Notes: generated by a model not told the origin, from the letters alone. A stretch of 18,500 nucleotides of DNA from an uncultured Clostridia bacterium (GCA_946613955.1 CAMOGC010000012.1:1-18500); one strand, 5' to 3'. Numbered from the stretch's first letter, positions 10,367-18,249 are shown. Program-made: numbers and translations.

Positions 10367-11566
10367 TCACCCTCTCATTTCGCGCAGGATATCCGCTTTT
10401 GCGGCGTCATATTCCGCCGGCTCGATCAGTCCCTCATCCAGCATCATCTTCAGCTCCCGCAGCCGGGCCACCCGGTCGGATGAGGCCGGGGCACCGGCGG
10501 AACCGGACGCCGTGACACCGGGCCGCGGCGGAGAGCCGGCGAATCCGTTAGCCCCGGCGGCCGGATGGTTCGGGGAGCCGGCAAACGTGGAAGCCCCGGC
10601 GGCATGCTGGGGCGGGTACCCGTCGGCAGCCGGCGTGAAAACCTGCCGGGCGATGGTTCCGACAGCGCCCGCCGCTCCCAGCCCCACGCCCATCCCGGCG
10701 CCCATGGCGGCCCCGGGATGATTCACAATATCGCGCAGCAGTCCCGCTCCCTGCACGCGGCCCCAGTCCGGCCCCAGGGTATCCAGCTCCGCCCGCTGGC
10801 TCATGACGCCCCGCTGGTTCGTAATCATCCGCATCTGGGACTCGTCCAGCCGGTCATACTTGCTGGTGTCGATGTCCAGCCCCGCCAGCGTAAACCGGAC
10901 GCATTTCAGACCGTATTCGCTCAGCGCCTCGTCGATATAGGGCATGATCTGCCCGGAGATTTCGTCCATATAGGCATCCAGCCCGATCAGCTCCTGTTCC
11001 AGGCTGTTCAGATACCGGGACACGGCGGATTTGATCCTTCCCTGGAATTCCCCCGCGAAATAGTCGCTCAGATCCCCCAGTCCCTGCGCGTTCACGTTGC
11101 TGCCGACCATTTTCTGCAGAAACTGTACGGGATTGACGACCCGGACCCGGTACGCCGCGCGGACCCGCGCCGCCGTCCGGACGCCGTATACCTTATCCCG
11201 AACCTGGATCGGGCTGTCCGTCCCCCACCGGATTTCCCGGCTGTCGGCGCTTTTCACGAAATAGACCACGCAGTTGAAGGTGCTGATGCCGCCCGTAAAG
11301 GCGTTCCGCAGCCGGCTGATGAAGGGATAGTTCTCCGTGGACAGCCGGTAGGTTCCGTTTTCAAAAACCTGTTCCACCGTCCCGCCGTGAACGAAGATCG
11401 CCGTTTCCCCGGGCATCACGATCAGGGTGGAATTCGTGTTGAAATCCTCCTCCGGCTGCCGCCAGATGAGAAGATTTCCCTCTCCGGTATTCTTGATGAC
11501 GTCCGCCCAGTGTTTTTTCCCTCCGGCATAATGAACTTCGTTCGGATTTCTGCTGAATAATCCCAT
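10367..11566 (-). CDS. SPFH-domain protein with C-terminal SHOCT motif (YdjI-like)
   Basis: 399 residues, start ATG at 11566 with GGAGG 8 bases upstream. The N-terminal two thirds (about 25-250) match the SPFH/band-7-related family often annotated as 'virion core protein' and typified by Bacillus YdjI; landmarks are LIVMPGETAIFVHGG (48-62) and the aromatic segment ISTFNCVVYFV (94-104). No membrane anchor is seen at the N-terminus. Residues 284-300 are Gly/Ala-rich and hydrophobic, and 315-362 form a low-complexity linker with FAGSP repeated twice. The end (about 363-397) is a SHOCT-type helical hairpin, a short domain that mediates oligomerisation. SPFH proteins build membrane-associated scaffolds, so an envelope-stress or membrane-organisation role is inferred. 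Second gene of the operon, 202 bases after the zinc-ribbon gene; no promoter is evident in that gap. Confidence 0.88.
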   Translation of the reverse strand: MGLFSRNPNEVHYAGGKKHWADVIKNTGEGNLLIWRQPEEDFNTNSTLIVMPGETAIFVHGGTVEQVFENGTYRLSTENYPFISRLRNAFTGGISTFNCVVYFVKSADSREIRWGTDSPIQVRDKVYGVRTAARVRAAYRVRVVNPVQFLQKMVGSNVNAQGLGDLSDYFAGEFQGRIKSAVSRYLNSLEQELIGLDAYMDEISGQIMPYIDEALSEYGLKCVRFTLAGLDIDTSKYDRLDESQMRMITNQRGVMSQRAELDTLGPDWGRVQGAGLLRDIVNHPGAAMGAGMGVGLGAAGAVGTIARQVFTPAADGYPPQHAAGASTFAGSPNHPAAGANGFAGSPPRPGVTASGSAGAPASSDRVARLRELKMMLDEGLIEPAEYDAAKADILREMRG

Positions 11567-11768
11567 TTTCCTATCCTCCCACGTTTCTGTATCTTCAAGG
11601 TTCCGCCGCCTTATCTCACCCCCCGCTCCGCGGAGGCTCCCGATCCCGCTTTCGGATGAGGTCTCCGTTCCAGGCTTTCCTGCGGCGGAGCTCCCCCCGT
11701 TTTCGCCTCCCGGAGTTCCCGGGAATATCCGTTTCTTCGTTTCCCGCGGGTTTCACGAAGGTGCCGGT

Positions 11769-12362
11769 TTACAGCACCGGAGGCTTTGCTACCCCAAGGA
11801 GGGCATAAAAGCTGTCCACATCGTAATAGGACAGCCCGGCCGCCAGGGAAGCCTGCAGGCATTCCTGCCAGCCGGGAGAGGTATACAGATATTTTCGCTC
11901 AAAAAAGTCATATTTCAGATAGGCCAGGAAGTAATGATAGATCCCCCTCGGCTCGATCATCAGGGCGGCCCGCAGGTATTCCTCCGCCCGGTCAATATCG
12001 GCCCGGGGCGTCAGAAAAGCCATTTTCCCCTTCAGCAGGCAGACCGCCGCGTAGAAATACACCTCGGAATCGTCGAAATTCTCCTCCATGGCCTTCCCGA
12101 ACGCCTCAGTCGCGCGGTCATACAGCCCCAGTTTCAGATAGCACAGGCCGACGGATTTGTTCAGCGCCGGATTGTCCGGATCCCCGCCCAGCATATTCCG
12201 ATAAGCGGCGGCGTATTTGTTGACCAGGGGCAGGGGCATATCCTGAACGCTTGTAAAGCTGGTAATGATCACCGGCTGATGGCACCATTCGCAGACCTGC
12301 TGCCCCGGGGCGACGGCGGCGTTGCAGTTGGGGCACCGGATATCCATCACGTTGTGAGCCAT
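11769..12362 (-). CDS. Zinc-ribbon protein with TPR-like repeats
   Basis: 197 residues. The ATG at 12362 is preferred: GGAGG lies 5 bases upstream (12372-12368), and the upstream in-frame TTG at 12419 has no such site. The N-terminus is a zinc ribbon, Cys10-x2-Cys13 and Cys24-x2-Cys27. From about 45 to 180 there are tetratricopeptide-like helical pairs, for example the run NPALNKSVGLCYLKLGLYDRA (65-85), split here as residues 65-80 and 81-85, and a later pair around AEEYLRAALMIEP (126-138). It is probably a soluble scaffold or adaptor. It opens the leftward operon with the SPFH and membrane genes. A zinc-ribbon protein next to a YdjI-like SPFH protein recalls the Bacillus ydjFGHI cluster, though PspA itself is not in the window. 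Confidence 0.85.
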   Translation of the reverse strand: MAHNVMDIRCPNCNAAVAPGQQVCEWCHQPVIITSFTSVQDMPLPLVNKYAAAYRNMLGGDPDNPALNKSVGLCYLKLGLYDRATEAFGKAMEENFDDSEVYFYAAVCLLKGKMAFLTPRADIDRAEEYLRAALMIEPRGIYHYFLAYLKYDFFERKYLYTSPGWQECLQASLAAGLSYYDVDSFYALLGVAKPPVL

Positions 12363-12421
12363 GGCTTCCTCCCGACGGTTCCAGATTTGAGCTGCCCGGA
12401 CGGGCTTGTTTTCTGTCAAAA

Positions 12422-12450
12422 AGTATACTCCCCGCCCCGGATCTTTTCAA
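12422..12450 (-). promoter_or_regulatory. Promoter of the zinc-ribbon/SPFH operon
   Basis: Minus-strand TTGAAA (12450-12445), 17-base spacer, TATACT (12427-12422). The start point would be near 12415, about 53 bases ahead of the ATG at 12362. The -35 box lies inside an inverted repeat (12438-12468). Confidence 0.75.
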
Positions 12451-12468
12451 CCGAAAAAACAGGATCCG
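12438..12468. promoter_or_regulatory. Dyad symmetry over the -35 of the SPFH operon promoter, candidate operator
   Basis: Outer arms CGGATC (12438-12443) and GATCCG (12463-12468) and inner arms TTTTC (12444-12448) and GAAAA (12453-12457), the inner pair separated by AACC. The outer arms are not perfectly centred on the inner ones. The dyad covers the -35 hexamer and ends 25 bases before the -35 of the divergent promoter, so a bound regulator could affect both. Confidence 0.4.
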
Positions 12469-12492
12469 AACAATTTTGGGCATCAGATGCGA

Positions 12493-12521
12493 TTGTATGC
12501 GGATTCAGGCAATGGTATAAT
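12493..12521 (+). promoter_or_regulatory. Promoter of the adenylation-ACP-oxoamine synthase gene
   Basis: TTGTAT (12493-12498), 17-base spacer, then TGG and a perfect TATAAT (12516-12521), an extended -10 promoter. The start point would be near 12528, giving a leader of about 69 bases. The two divergent -35 boxes are separated by 42 bases. Confidence 0.85.
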
Positions 12522-12596
12522 CAATTGTTTGGTTTTTTACGGCGCAGATCCGCTCTGTGCCACGGGCCGAATAAGGATTTCGGAGGATCACCACGA

Positions 12597-15500
12597 ATGA
12601 GTGCATATGATGTTTCCGCCGCAACGGAGCGTCTGCGGGCCAGCCGGAAGCTGGAAACCCTCTTCTCCATTCTTCGGGAATACGGCGGCATCGCCGCCGC
12701 CCGCTGGCTGGAGGGGGACGACGAAAAGAACATGACCTACGCCGAGCTGGCCGCCCGCTCGGACGACTGCGCCTCGCTTCTCTGTTCCCTGGCCCCCGGG
12801 GAAGGCGGATGGGTGGCCCTGGCGCTGGAAACCTGTCCGGATTGGCCGGTGCTGTTCTGGGCCCTGCTGCGCAGCGGCCACAGCGTCCTCCTGCTGGACG
12901 CCTCCGCCGCCGACAGCCTGATCCAGAGCCTGATGGAAGAGGCCGGCTGCCGCATGATCATCACCCGGCGGCCCCGGAAGCTTCCCCCTTCCTTTCGCCA
13001 GATTGAGCCGAAAACCGTGCTTTCCGCCCCGCGGGCCGAAAACTATGTTCCGGTCTGGGGCGATCAGGTCGCCATGTGTACCAGCGGAACCACCGGAAGG
13101 GCCCGGGTCTTCGTCTACAGCGGCGCGGCCCTCTGCGGCCAGGCGCTGAACAGCGCCCTGATCATGGGCGAAAACACCCGGGTGATCGCCAATGAGAACC
13201 GGCGTTTTCTGGCCTTCCTGCCCTTTCACCATGTATTGGGCTTTATGACCAACGTGATCTGGGGCGAGTTTCTCGGCATGACGATGCTCTATCTCCCGGA
13301 CCGTTCCCCCGCCTCCCTGCTGAAAACCTGTCAGCGCCTCCGGCCCCAGCTGCTGGTGGTCGTTCCTCTGGTGGGGAACAGCCTGGTCCGCGAGCTGGAA
13401 AAAAGCCTGAGCCGGGAGTCCCTCGGAAAAAGGGCGGCCTTCCGTCTCATGAAATCCCTGTCCCTGGCGCTGCAGAAGCTCGCCCCGGAGGCGGGGCTTC
13501 GCTTCGCGGAAAAAAGGCTCTTTGCCAGCGTGAACGAGCGTCTCCTGGGGACGGATGTGGAGTGTATCATTCTGGGCGGGGGCCATACGCCCCGCAATAC
13601 CCTGAAGGTGCTTAACGCCCTGGGCTACAGCACCATTACCGGTTACGGCATGACCGAAACCGCTGTGACCGGGCTGGAAACCAGCCTTCGCCTGGGCGTC
13701 CGTCTCAGCGGCAGCGTGGGCCGGGCCCTGGAAACCGCCGAATACCGGATGACCCCGGAAAAGGAGCTGCAGATCCGGGGCGATGGCATCCATACCGGGC
13801 GTCTCTCCGGCGGGCAGATGCTGCCCCCGGGCACGGACGCGGAGGGCTGGTTTTCCACGGGCGATCTGGTCACCATGGATCACAGGGGCCGTCTGTATAT
13901 CCGCGGCCGCCTGAAGGACGTCATCGTCAACGAATCCGGCGAAAACATCTATCCGGATGACCTGGAGGAGCCCTTCGCCGGCCTGCCGGGGGTGGATCAG
14001 CTCTGCGTCCTCGGCCTGCCCCAGACCGGACGCAGCAAGCTGCACCCGATCCACGGGGTCAACAGCAATGAACATGTAACCCTGATTCTCAGCGTCGGCA
14101 GCCGCTACGGCGATCCGGCGTGGCTCTCCTCCCTGGCGGGAAAGGTTTCTGAAAGGAACGATCGTCTGCCGGCGGCGAGCCGGGTGCGCCGGGTGCTGGT
14201 CACGCCGGAGGCGCTTCCCCTGTCGAACGGTATCAAGGTCAAGCGCCTGGAGCTGAAGCATCTCTGCGCCTCGAAACGGCTGACCTGCCGGGAACTGGAT
14301 CTGACGACCCGGAAGGTAGGCGACGAGGTCAGCGTCGCCGGGCAGGAAAAGGAGGAATCCCCCCGCCGGGACGATATCCGCGAAGGCGTCCGCGCGCTCT
14401 TCGCAGAGGCGCTTGGCAAGCCGGCGATCGAGATTCCCGACGGCGCCCATTTTATCGACGACCTGGGAGGCGACAGCCTCCAGGTGCTGGGTATGGTGCT
14501 CAAGGCCGAGGAGACCTGGGGTGTCACCCTTTCCGCCGAGGAATACGGCCGCTGCGCGACGGTCAACGGCATGACCCGCTATATTCAGCAGCTGATGGAA
14601 GGCCGCGCCGCCGATTCGCCGAAGGAGCGGGTGCCGGTCATCCCCCTCATCCGTTTCGAGGACACGCCGGAATACCAGGCTTTCCGCCGCCGCCAGGAGG
14701 ATCTGGCCCGGGGCGGGGACAACCCCTATTTCGTCCGCCACGAAAGTCCCCTGCTGGATACGGGCATCGTCGACGGAAAGGAAATTCTGGAATTCGGCAG
14801 CTACAACTACGCGGGCATGAGCGGCCGGAAGGAGATCCGGGAAGCCGCCAAGGCCGCCATCGACAAATATGGTACCAGCGCCAGCGGCAGCCGCCTGCTG
14901 GCCGGCGAAAAGCAGGTGCATGAGGATCTGGAAAAGGCCATCGCGGAATGGAAGCATACCGAGGACGCCCTGGTCTGCGTCGGCGGCCATTCCACCAACG
15001 TAACCTTTATCGGCAATTTCTGCGGCCAGGGGGATCTGATCCTCTACGATGCCCTGGCCCATAACTCCGTGGAGCAGGGGTGCAGGCTCTCCGAGGCCGT
15101 GGCCCGTCCCTTCCCCCATAACGATTACGCCGCCCTGGAGCAGATTCTCCGGGCCCAGCGTTCCTATTACGCCAAGGTGCTCATCGTCATCGAGGGCGTC
15201 TACAGCATGGACGGGGATATCGCTCCCGTTCCTGAATTCGTCCGGGTAAAAAAGGATTACGGCTGCTTCCTCATGGTGGACGAGGCCCACAGCGCCTGCG
15301 TCCTGGGGCCCACCGGCGGCGGCGTGGACGAGTATTTCGGCCTGGCCGGGGACGACATCGACATCAAATACGGAACCCTCTCCAAGGGGCTGGGAACCTG
15401 CGGCGGCTATCTGGCCGGCAGCCGGTCCCTTATCGAGTATCTGCGCTACAACCTGCCGGGCTTCGTCTTCTCGGTTGGCATCAGTCCCGGGCTGGCCGCC

Positions 15501-15869
15501 GCTTCGCTGGAGGCCATCCGCCTGCTGCGTACCCGGCCGGAAATCATGGAGCAGCTTCACGGCGCCATCCGCGCGTTCGCCGAAAGCGCCCGCCGGCGGC
15601 ATCTGGACATCTGCCTGGCCGGGGAAACCGCTGTGCTCCCGGTGCTGGTGGGCCGGGACGAGGATGCCTGGCTCCTGTCCAACGAGCTGAAAAAGCGGGG
15701 CGTCAGCGTCCCCCCCGCGATGTATCCCGCCGTTCCCAAAGGCAAGGCCCGGCTCCGCTTCTGCGTCATCAGCGAGCACAAGCCCGAGCAGATCGAGCGG
15801 GCCCTGGATCTTCTGGAAGCCACTGCCCGGGATTTCGGCATTCATCTGCCCCGGCGGGATTACGCGTGA
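12597..15869 (+). CDS. Trifunctional acyl-AMP ligase / acyl carrier protein / alpha-oxoamine synthase
   Basis: 1090-residue fusion. The ATG at 12597 has GGAGG 10 bases upstream and fits the promoter at 12493-12521; the open frame further upstream is chance. Residues 1-575 form an ANL adenylation domain: TSGTTGRAR (162-170), GYGMTET (349-355), GWFSTGDL (417-424), RGRLKDVI (436-443) and LSNGIKVKR with likely catalytic Lys547. Residues about 590-668 are a carrier domain with phosphopantetheine Ser627 in DDLGGDSLQ. Residues about 690-1085 are a PLP-dependent alpha-oxoamine synthase (AONS/KBL/SPT group): YGTSASGSRLLAG, His822 to stack on PLP, Asp895 in VDEAHS, and Schiff-base Lys930 in GTLSKGLG. 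Known family chemistry predicts adenylation of an acid, loading on Ser627, and decarboxylative condensation with an amino acid to an aminoketone. Chain length and amino acid cannot be read here. No reductase or transporter adjoins it. Confidence 0.93.
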   Translation: MSAYDVSAATERLRASRKLETLFSILREYGGIAAARWLEGDDEKNMTYAELAARSDDCASLLCSLAPGEGGWVALALETCPDWPVLFWALLRSGHSVLLLDASAADSLIQSLMEEAGCRMIITRRPRKLPPSFRQIEPKTVLSAPRAENYVPVWGDQVAMCTSGTTGRARVFVYSGAALCGQALNSALIMGENTRVIANENRRFLAFLPFHHVLGFMTNVIWGEFLGMTMLYLPDRSPASLLKTCQRLRPQLLVVVPLVGNSLVRELEKSLSRESLGKRAAFRLMKSLSLALQKLAPEAGLRFAEKRLFASVNERLLGTDVECIILGGGHTPRNTLKVLNALGYSTITGYGMTETAVTGLETSLRLGVRLSGSVGRALETAEYRMTPEKELQIRGDGIHTGRLSGGQMLPPGTDAEGWFSTGDLVTMDHRGRLYIRGRLKDVIVNESGENIYPDDLEEPFAGLPGVDQLCVLGLPQTGRSKLHPIHGVNSNEHVTLILSVGSRYGDPAWLSSLAGKVSERNDRLPAASRVRRVLVTPEALPLSNGIKVKRLELKHLCASKRLTCRELDLTTRKVGDEVSVAGQEKEESPRRDDIREGVRALFAEALGKPAIEIPDGAHFIDDLGGDSLQVLGMVLKAEETWGVTLSAEEYGRCATVNGMTRYIQQLMEGRAADSPKERVPVIPLIRFEDTPEYQAFRRRQEDLARGGDNPYFVRHESPLLDTGIVDGKEILEFGSYNYAGMSGRKEIREAAKAAIDKYGTSASGSRLLAGEKQVHEDLEKAIAEWKHTEDALVCVGGHSTNVTFIGNFCGQGDLILYDALAHNSVEQGCRLSEAVARPFPHNDYAALEQILRAQRSYYAKVLIVIEGVYSMDGDIAPVPEFVRVKKDYGCFLMVDEAHSACVLGPTGGGVDEYFGLAGDDIDIKYGTLSKGLGTCGGYLAGSRSLIEYLRYNLPGFVFSVGISPGLAAASLEAIRLLRTRPEIMEQLHGAIRAFAESARRRHLDICLAGETAVLPVLVGRDEDAWLLSNELKKRGVSVPPAMYPAVPKGKARLRFCVISEHKPEQIERALDLLEATARDFGIHLPRRDYA

Positions 15870-15918
15870 GCAGGTATTCTCGCCGAAAGAATCCTTTTCT
15901 GCCTCTCAGACCCTTGCC

Positions 15919-15950
15919 CCTCCGGCCGTTCAACCGCCGGAGGTTTTTTT
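15919..15950 (+). terminator. Rho-independent terminator of the trifunctional gene
   Basis: CCTCCGGC (15919-15926) pairs with GCCGGAGG (15936-15943) and is followed by seven T (15944-15950). It lies 50 bases after the stop codon at 15869. On the minus strand the hairpin is not followed by a T run, so it would not efficiently stop the converging foldase-transferase transcript. Confidence 0.93.
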
Positions 15951-15953
15951 GTC

Positions 15954-16601
15954 TCATACGGTTCCCAGGTGGATTTCCCGCCAGCGGACCTCCGGAACCT
16001 CCTGTCCCATCTGGCAGCAGCACAGCATCGTTTCCCTGTCCGCCGTCCTCTCCGCGTAATGAACGTTCTCCGTCGCGGCCAGGGTGCTGAAGCCCTCCAT
16101 GCCGCCGGCCAGGCCGACGCCCGTGGCCTTCAGATAGCTTTCCTTCCGCGTCCAGATCCGGCAGAACAGCCGCTGCCAGACCGCCGGATCCGTTTCCCGG
16201 GACAGGGCGTCCCGCTCCGATGGATGGAAAAAGCGGTTGGAGATGGCCGGGCTGCCCCGTCCGACCACCTCCGCGTCGCATCCCACGGGAAGGGCGCTGA
16301 CCGCGCACACGGCCCAGACGCCCGCATGGCTCAGACTGTAATGAATCCCGGGATGCTCCGGCAAATACGGCTTGCCGTATTCCCCCTCCCCATAAGCGGC
16401 GGAGGCGTAATCGATCCCCCGCTCCGCCAGCGCCAGAAACAGCAGGGCCCCGACGCCCAGGGAGAGCCTGCGCCCCTCCTCGAAGCGGAAGGAGCGGATC
16501 TTCTCCTGCCGATAGGCCGGCATCCGGCTTTCCCACAGCGCGAAACGCCCGGGAGCATTCAGCTCCCGGACGTCCGCGAAATAAAGATCACATCTCTCCA
16601 T
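15954..16601 (-). CDS. Sfp-type 4'-phosphopantetheinyl transferase
   Basis: Transfers phosphopantetheine from CoA to a carrier-protein serine; 215 residues, usual for the single-chain Sfp/AcpT group. Visible motifs: GKPYL (76-80), SLSHAG (89-94), GCDAE (107-111) with metal ligands Asp109 and Glu111, FFHPSE (124-129), and WTRKESYLKATG (150-161) with Glu154 and Lys158. All expected catalytic residues are present. The ATG lies two bases after the stop of the foldase gene with only a weak AGGG upstream, so translation is probably coupled. Its stop is 84 bases from the convergent trifunctional gene, whose carrier domain is the obvious client; other carrier proteins elsewhere in the genome may also be served. 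No T-run terminator is visible on its strand. Confidence 0.93.
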   Translation of the reverse strand: MERCDLYFADVRELNAPGRFALWESRMPAYRQEKIRSFRFEEGRRLSLGVGALLFLALAERGIDYASAAYGEGEYGKPYLPEHPGIHYSLSHAGVWAVCAVSALPVGCDAEVVGRGSPAISNRFFHPSERDALSRETDPAVWQRLFCRIWTRKESYLKATGVGLAGGMEGFSTLAATENVHYAERTADRETMLCCCQMGQEVPEVRWREIHLGTV

Positions 16602-16603
16602 GC

Positions 16604-18172
16604 TCAGTTGCCCTGGGCGGGCGCATTTTCTTCCTCTGCGGCAGGGGAATCCGCTGTTTCAGCCGCGGGTTCCGCTTCAGGCTGTTCCCCGGTGGCGGTT
16701 TCCTCCTCCGCGCGCATGTCGGCCACTTCCTTCACGATGGCCTGTCCTTCTTCCGTATAGACGATCTCGGCGGTTTTGCGCCATTCTTCCGTCATGGCGG
16801 TTACGGCGGCCTCCCTGGCCTCCGTCAAGATCTCTTCCTTCAGCTGGTCATGAATCTCCGGCGTCATTTCCACAGCGCCGGCGGGAATATCCCGGGTATA
16901 GTGCAGAATATGCACCCCATTGTTGCCGACGACCGGCTCGCTGACGTCCCCGACCTTCTGCAGGGTCATGGCGCCCTTCACAAAGGCCGGATCCCACAGG
17001 ATGCTTTCCGCGTGTACCGCGTAACCGTCGGTTTTGTTGGGCTCAACCGTCATGCCCGGGTCGTTGCCGTATTCGGCGATCAGATCCGCGAAGGGAGTTC
17101 CCGCCTTATATTTGGCCATGATCTCGTCCACCTTGGACTGCACGTTGTCCAGAACAGCCTTCCTGGCCTCCTCGACCATTTCCGCCGTGACCGGCTCCTC
17201 GGTCGTCTCCGGCGTGGGCGCGGCATCGGCGGCTTCCGTCGCGGCCGGCGCGGGATCGGTTTCGGGAGCAGCGGTGGCGGCGGCGGCCGCTTCCTGGGAG
17301 GCCAGCTTCGCCGACAGATCCTGATACCGGTCCAGGATCTCGTCATCCACCTTCAGCAGGATATGCGTGATGCCCCGATACCCTTCGGGGATATAGAAGC
17401 TGGGCTGTCTCATATACTGCGTATAATACTCGTACATGCCCACATTGCCCTCATACATGTCCCGATCCTCGTCCACGATCTCGTTGAAATGCGCGGTGAT
17501 ATCCTCCTCGGAAACGGTGATTTCCCCGAGAACGGCGTTCTGCACGTTTTCCCGCAGGGTGGTGTCCCGGGAGTTTTCCACGTAATCGCTGATGTATTTC
17601 TCCTCGGTCACGCCGAAATTGCTCTCGATATAGGCCAGGGCCTGCACCCGGGCGTTGGCCTTTTCCTCCTCGGTGGAGGTTTCGGTCAGCCCGCCCAGGC
17701 TGGTGGCATAGTATTCCACTGCGCTGTCCCAGTCCGTCTTGGCTTCCGCCTCCAGGTTCTTCTTCTGCTCCTCCGTCATCTCGGGCACGTTCAGCTCCTG
17801 GGCCTTCTGGCGATACAGCACTCCATCGATCGCCCAGTTCAGGCCGACTTCCTTGATCTGAACCAGGAGGGCGGGATCGGTTACGTCGTAGCCGTACTCG
17901 CCGTAATAGGCGATCAGGTCCTGAATGATCGGATCATTGTCGTAGATTTCAACGCCGTTCACCGTCGCCAGCAGCACGGGCGCGGCCGTGGGCGCGGGGG
18001 TCGCCGTCGCTTCGGCGGCTGCTTCCCCATCAGGGATTACCGTGGCGGTTTCGGCGGTCGCCGTCGCTTCCGGAGCGGTCTCGCCTTCCGCGCGCGCGGA
18101 AACGACAGCGGGGGCGAAAGCCAGCACGGCCGCCAGGGCCAGCGCCATCAAACTTCCTGTAATCTTCTTCAT
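16604..18172 (-). CDS. Exported SurA/PrsA-like foldase with parvulin PPIase domain
   Basis: 522 residues, likely extracytoplasmic peptidyl-prolyl isomerase or chaperone. The open frame runs upstream to 18415, but the ATG at 18172 has GAGGA 8 bases before it and begins a Sec signal (MKKITGSLMALALAAVLAF) with probable cleavage after ARA near residue 28. There is no lipobox Cys, unlike classical PrsA. Residues about 30-65 are an Ala/Thr/Pro/Glu-rich stalk. A SurA-N-like helical region runs about 66-255. The parvulin domain starts at YRGITHILLKV (265-275), is interrupted by a low-complexity insert (about 291-330), and resumes to about 428 with the FADLIAEYGNDPG (361-373) and GNNGVHILHY (416-425) elements. 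A Glu/Ala-rich tail ends the protein. First gene of a two-gene unit with the transferase. Confidence 0.9.
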   Translation of the reverse strand: MKKITGSLMALALAAVLAFAPAVVSARAEGETAPEATATAETATVIPDGEAAAEATATPAPTAAPVLLATVNGVEIYDNDPIIQDLIAYYGEYGYDVTDPALLVQIKEVGLNWAIDGVLYRQKAQELNVPEMTEEQKKNLEAEAKTDWDSAVEYYATSLGGLTETSTEEEKANARVQALAYIESNFGVTEEKYISDYVENSRDTTLRENVQNAVLGEITVSEEDITAHFNEIVDEDRDMYEGNVGMYEYYTQYMRQPSFYIPEGYRGITHILLKVDDEILDRYQDLSAKLASQEAAAAATAAPETDPAPAATEAADAAPTPETTEEPVTAEMVEEARKAVLDNVQSKVDEIMAKYKAGTPFADLIAEYGNDPGMTVEPNKTDGYAVHAESILWDPAFVKGAMTLQKVGDVSEPVVGNNGVHILHYTRDIPAGAVEMTPEIHDQLKEEILTEAREAAVTAMTEEWRKTAEIVYTEEGQAIVKEVADMRAEEETATGEQPEAEPAAETADSPAAEEENAPAQGN

Positions 18173-18220
18173 CGCAAGCATCCTCATTTCTTCCGTGATT
18201 CCATCGGTACAACCGCTGCT

Positions 18221-18249
18221 ATCATAAGGCCTGCGGCCCTGTTCGTCAA
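18221..18249 (-). promoter_or_regulatory. Promoter of the foldase-phosphopantetheinyl transferase operon
   Basis: Minus-strand TTGACG (18249-18244), 17-base spacer, TATGAT (18226-18221). The start point would be near 18214, about 42 bases ahead of the ATG at 18172. Confidence 0.8.

Noticed and set aside
12414..12419. Minus-strand TTGACA as a -35 box or TTG start for the zinc-ribbon gene
   Set aside because: No -10 element at 16-18 bases, and no ribosome site for the TTG. A better promoter lies just upstream and a better start at 12362.
11934..12596. In-frame upstream extension of the trifunctional protein
   Set aside because: It would start upstream of the promoter at 12493-12521 and overlap the zinc-ribbon gene; ATG 12597 has GGAGG and a normal adenylation-domain N-terminus.
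12588..15845. 1085-residue open frame antisense to the trifunctional gene
   Set aside because: Same composition artefact; no ribosome site or domains, and it crosses three well-defined enzyme domains on the other strand.
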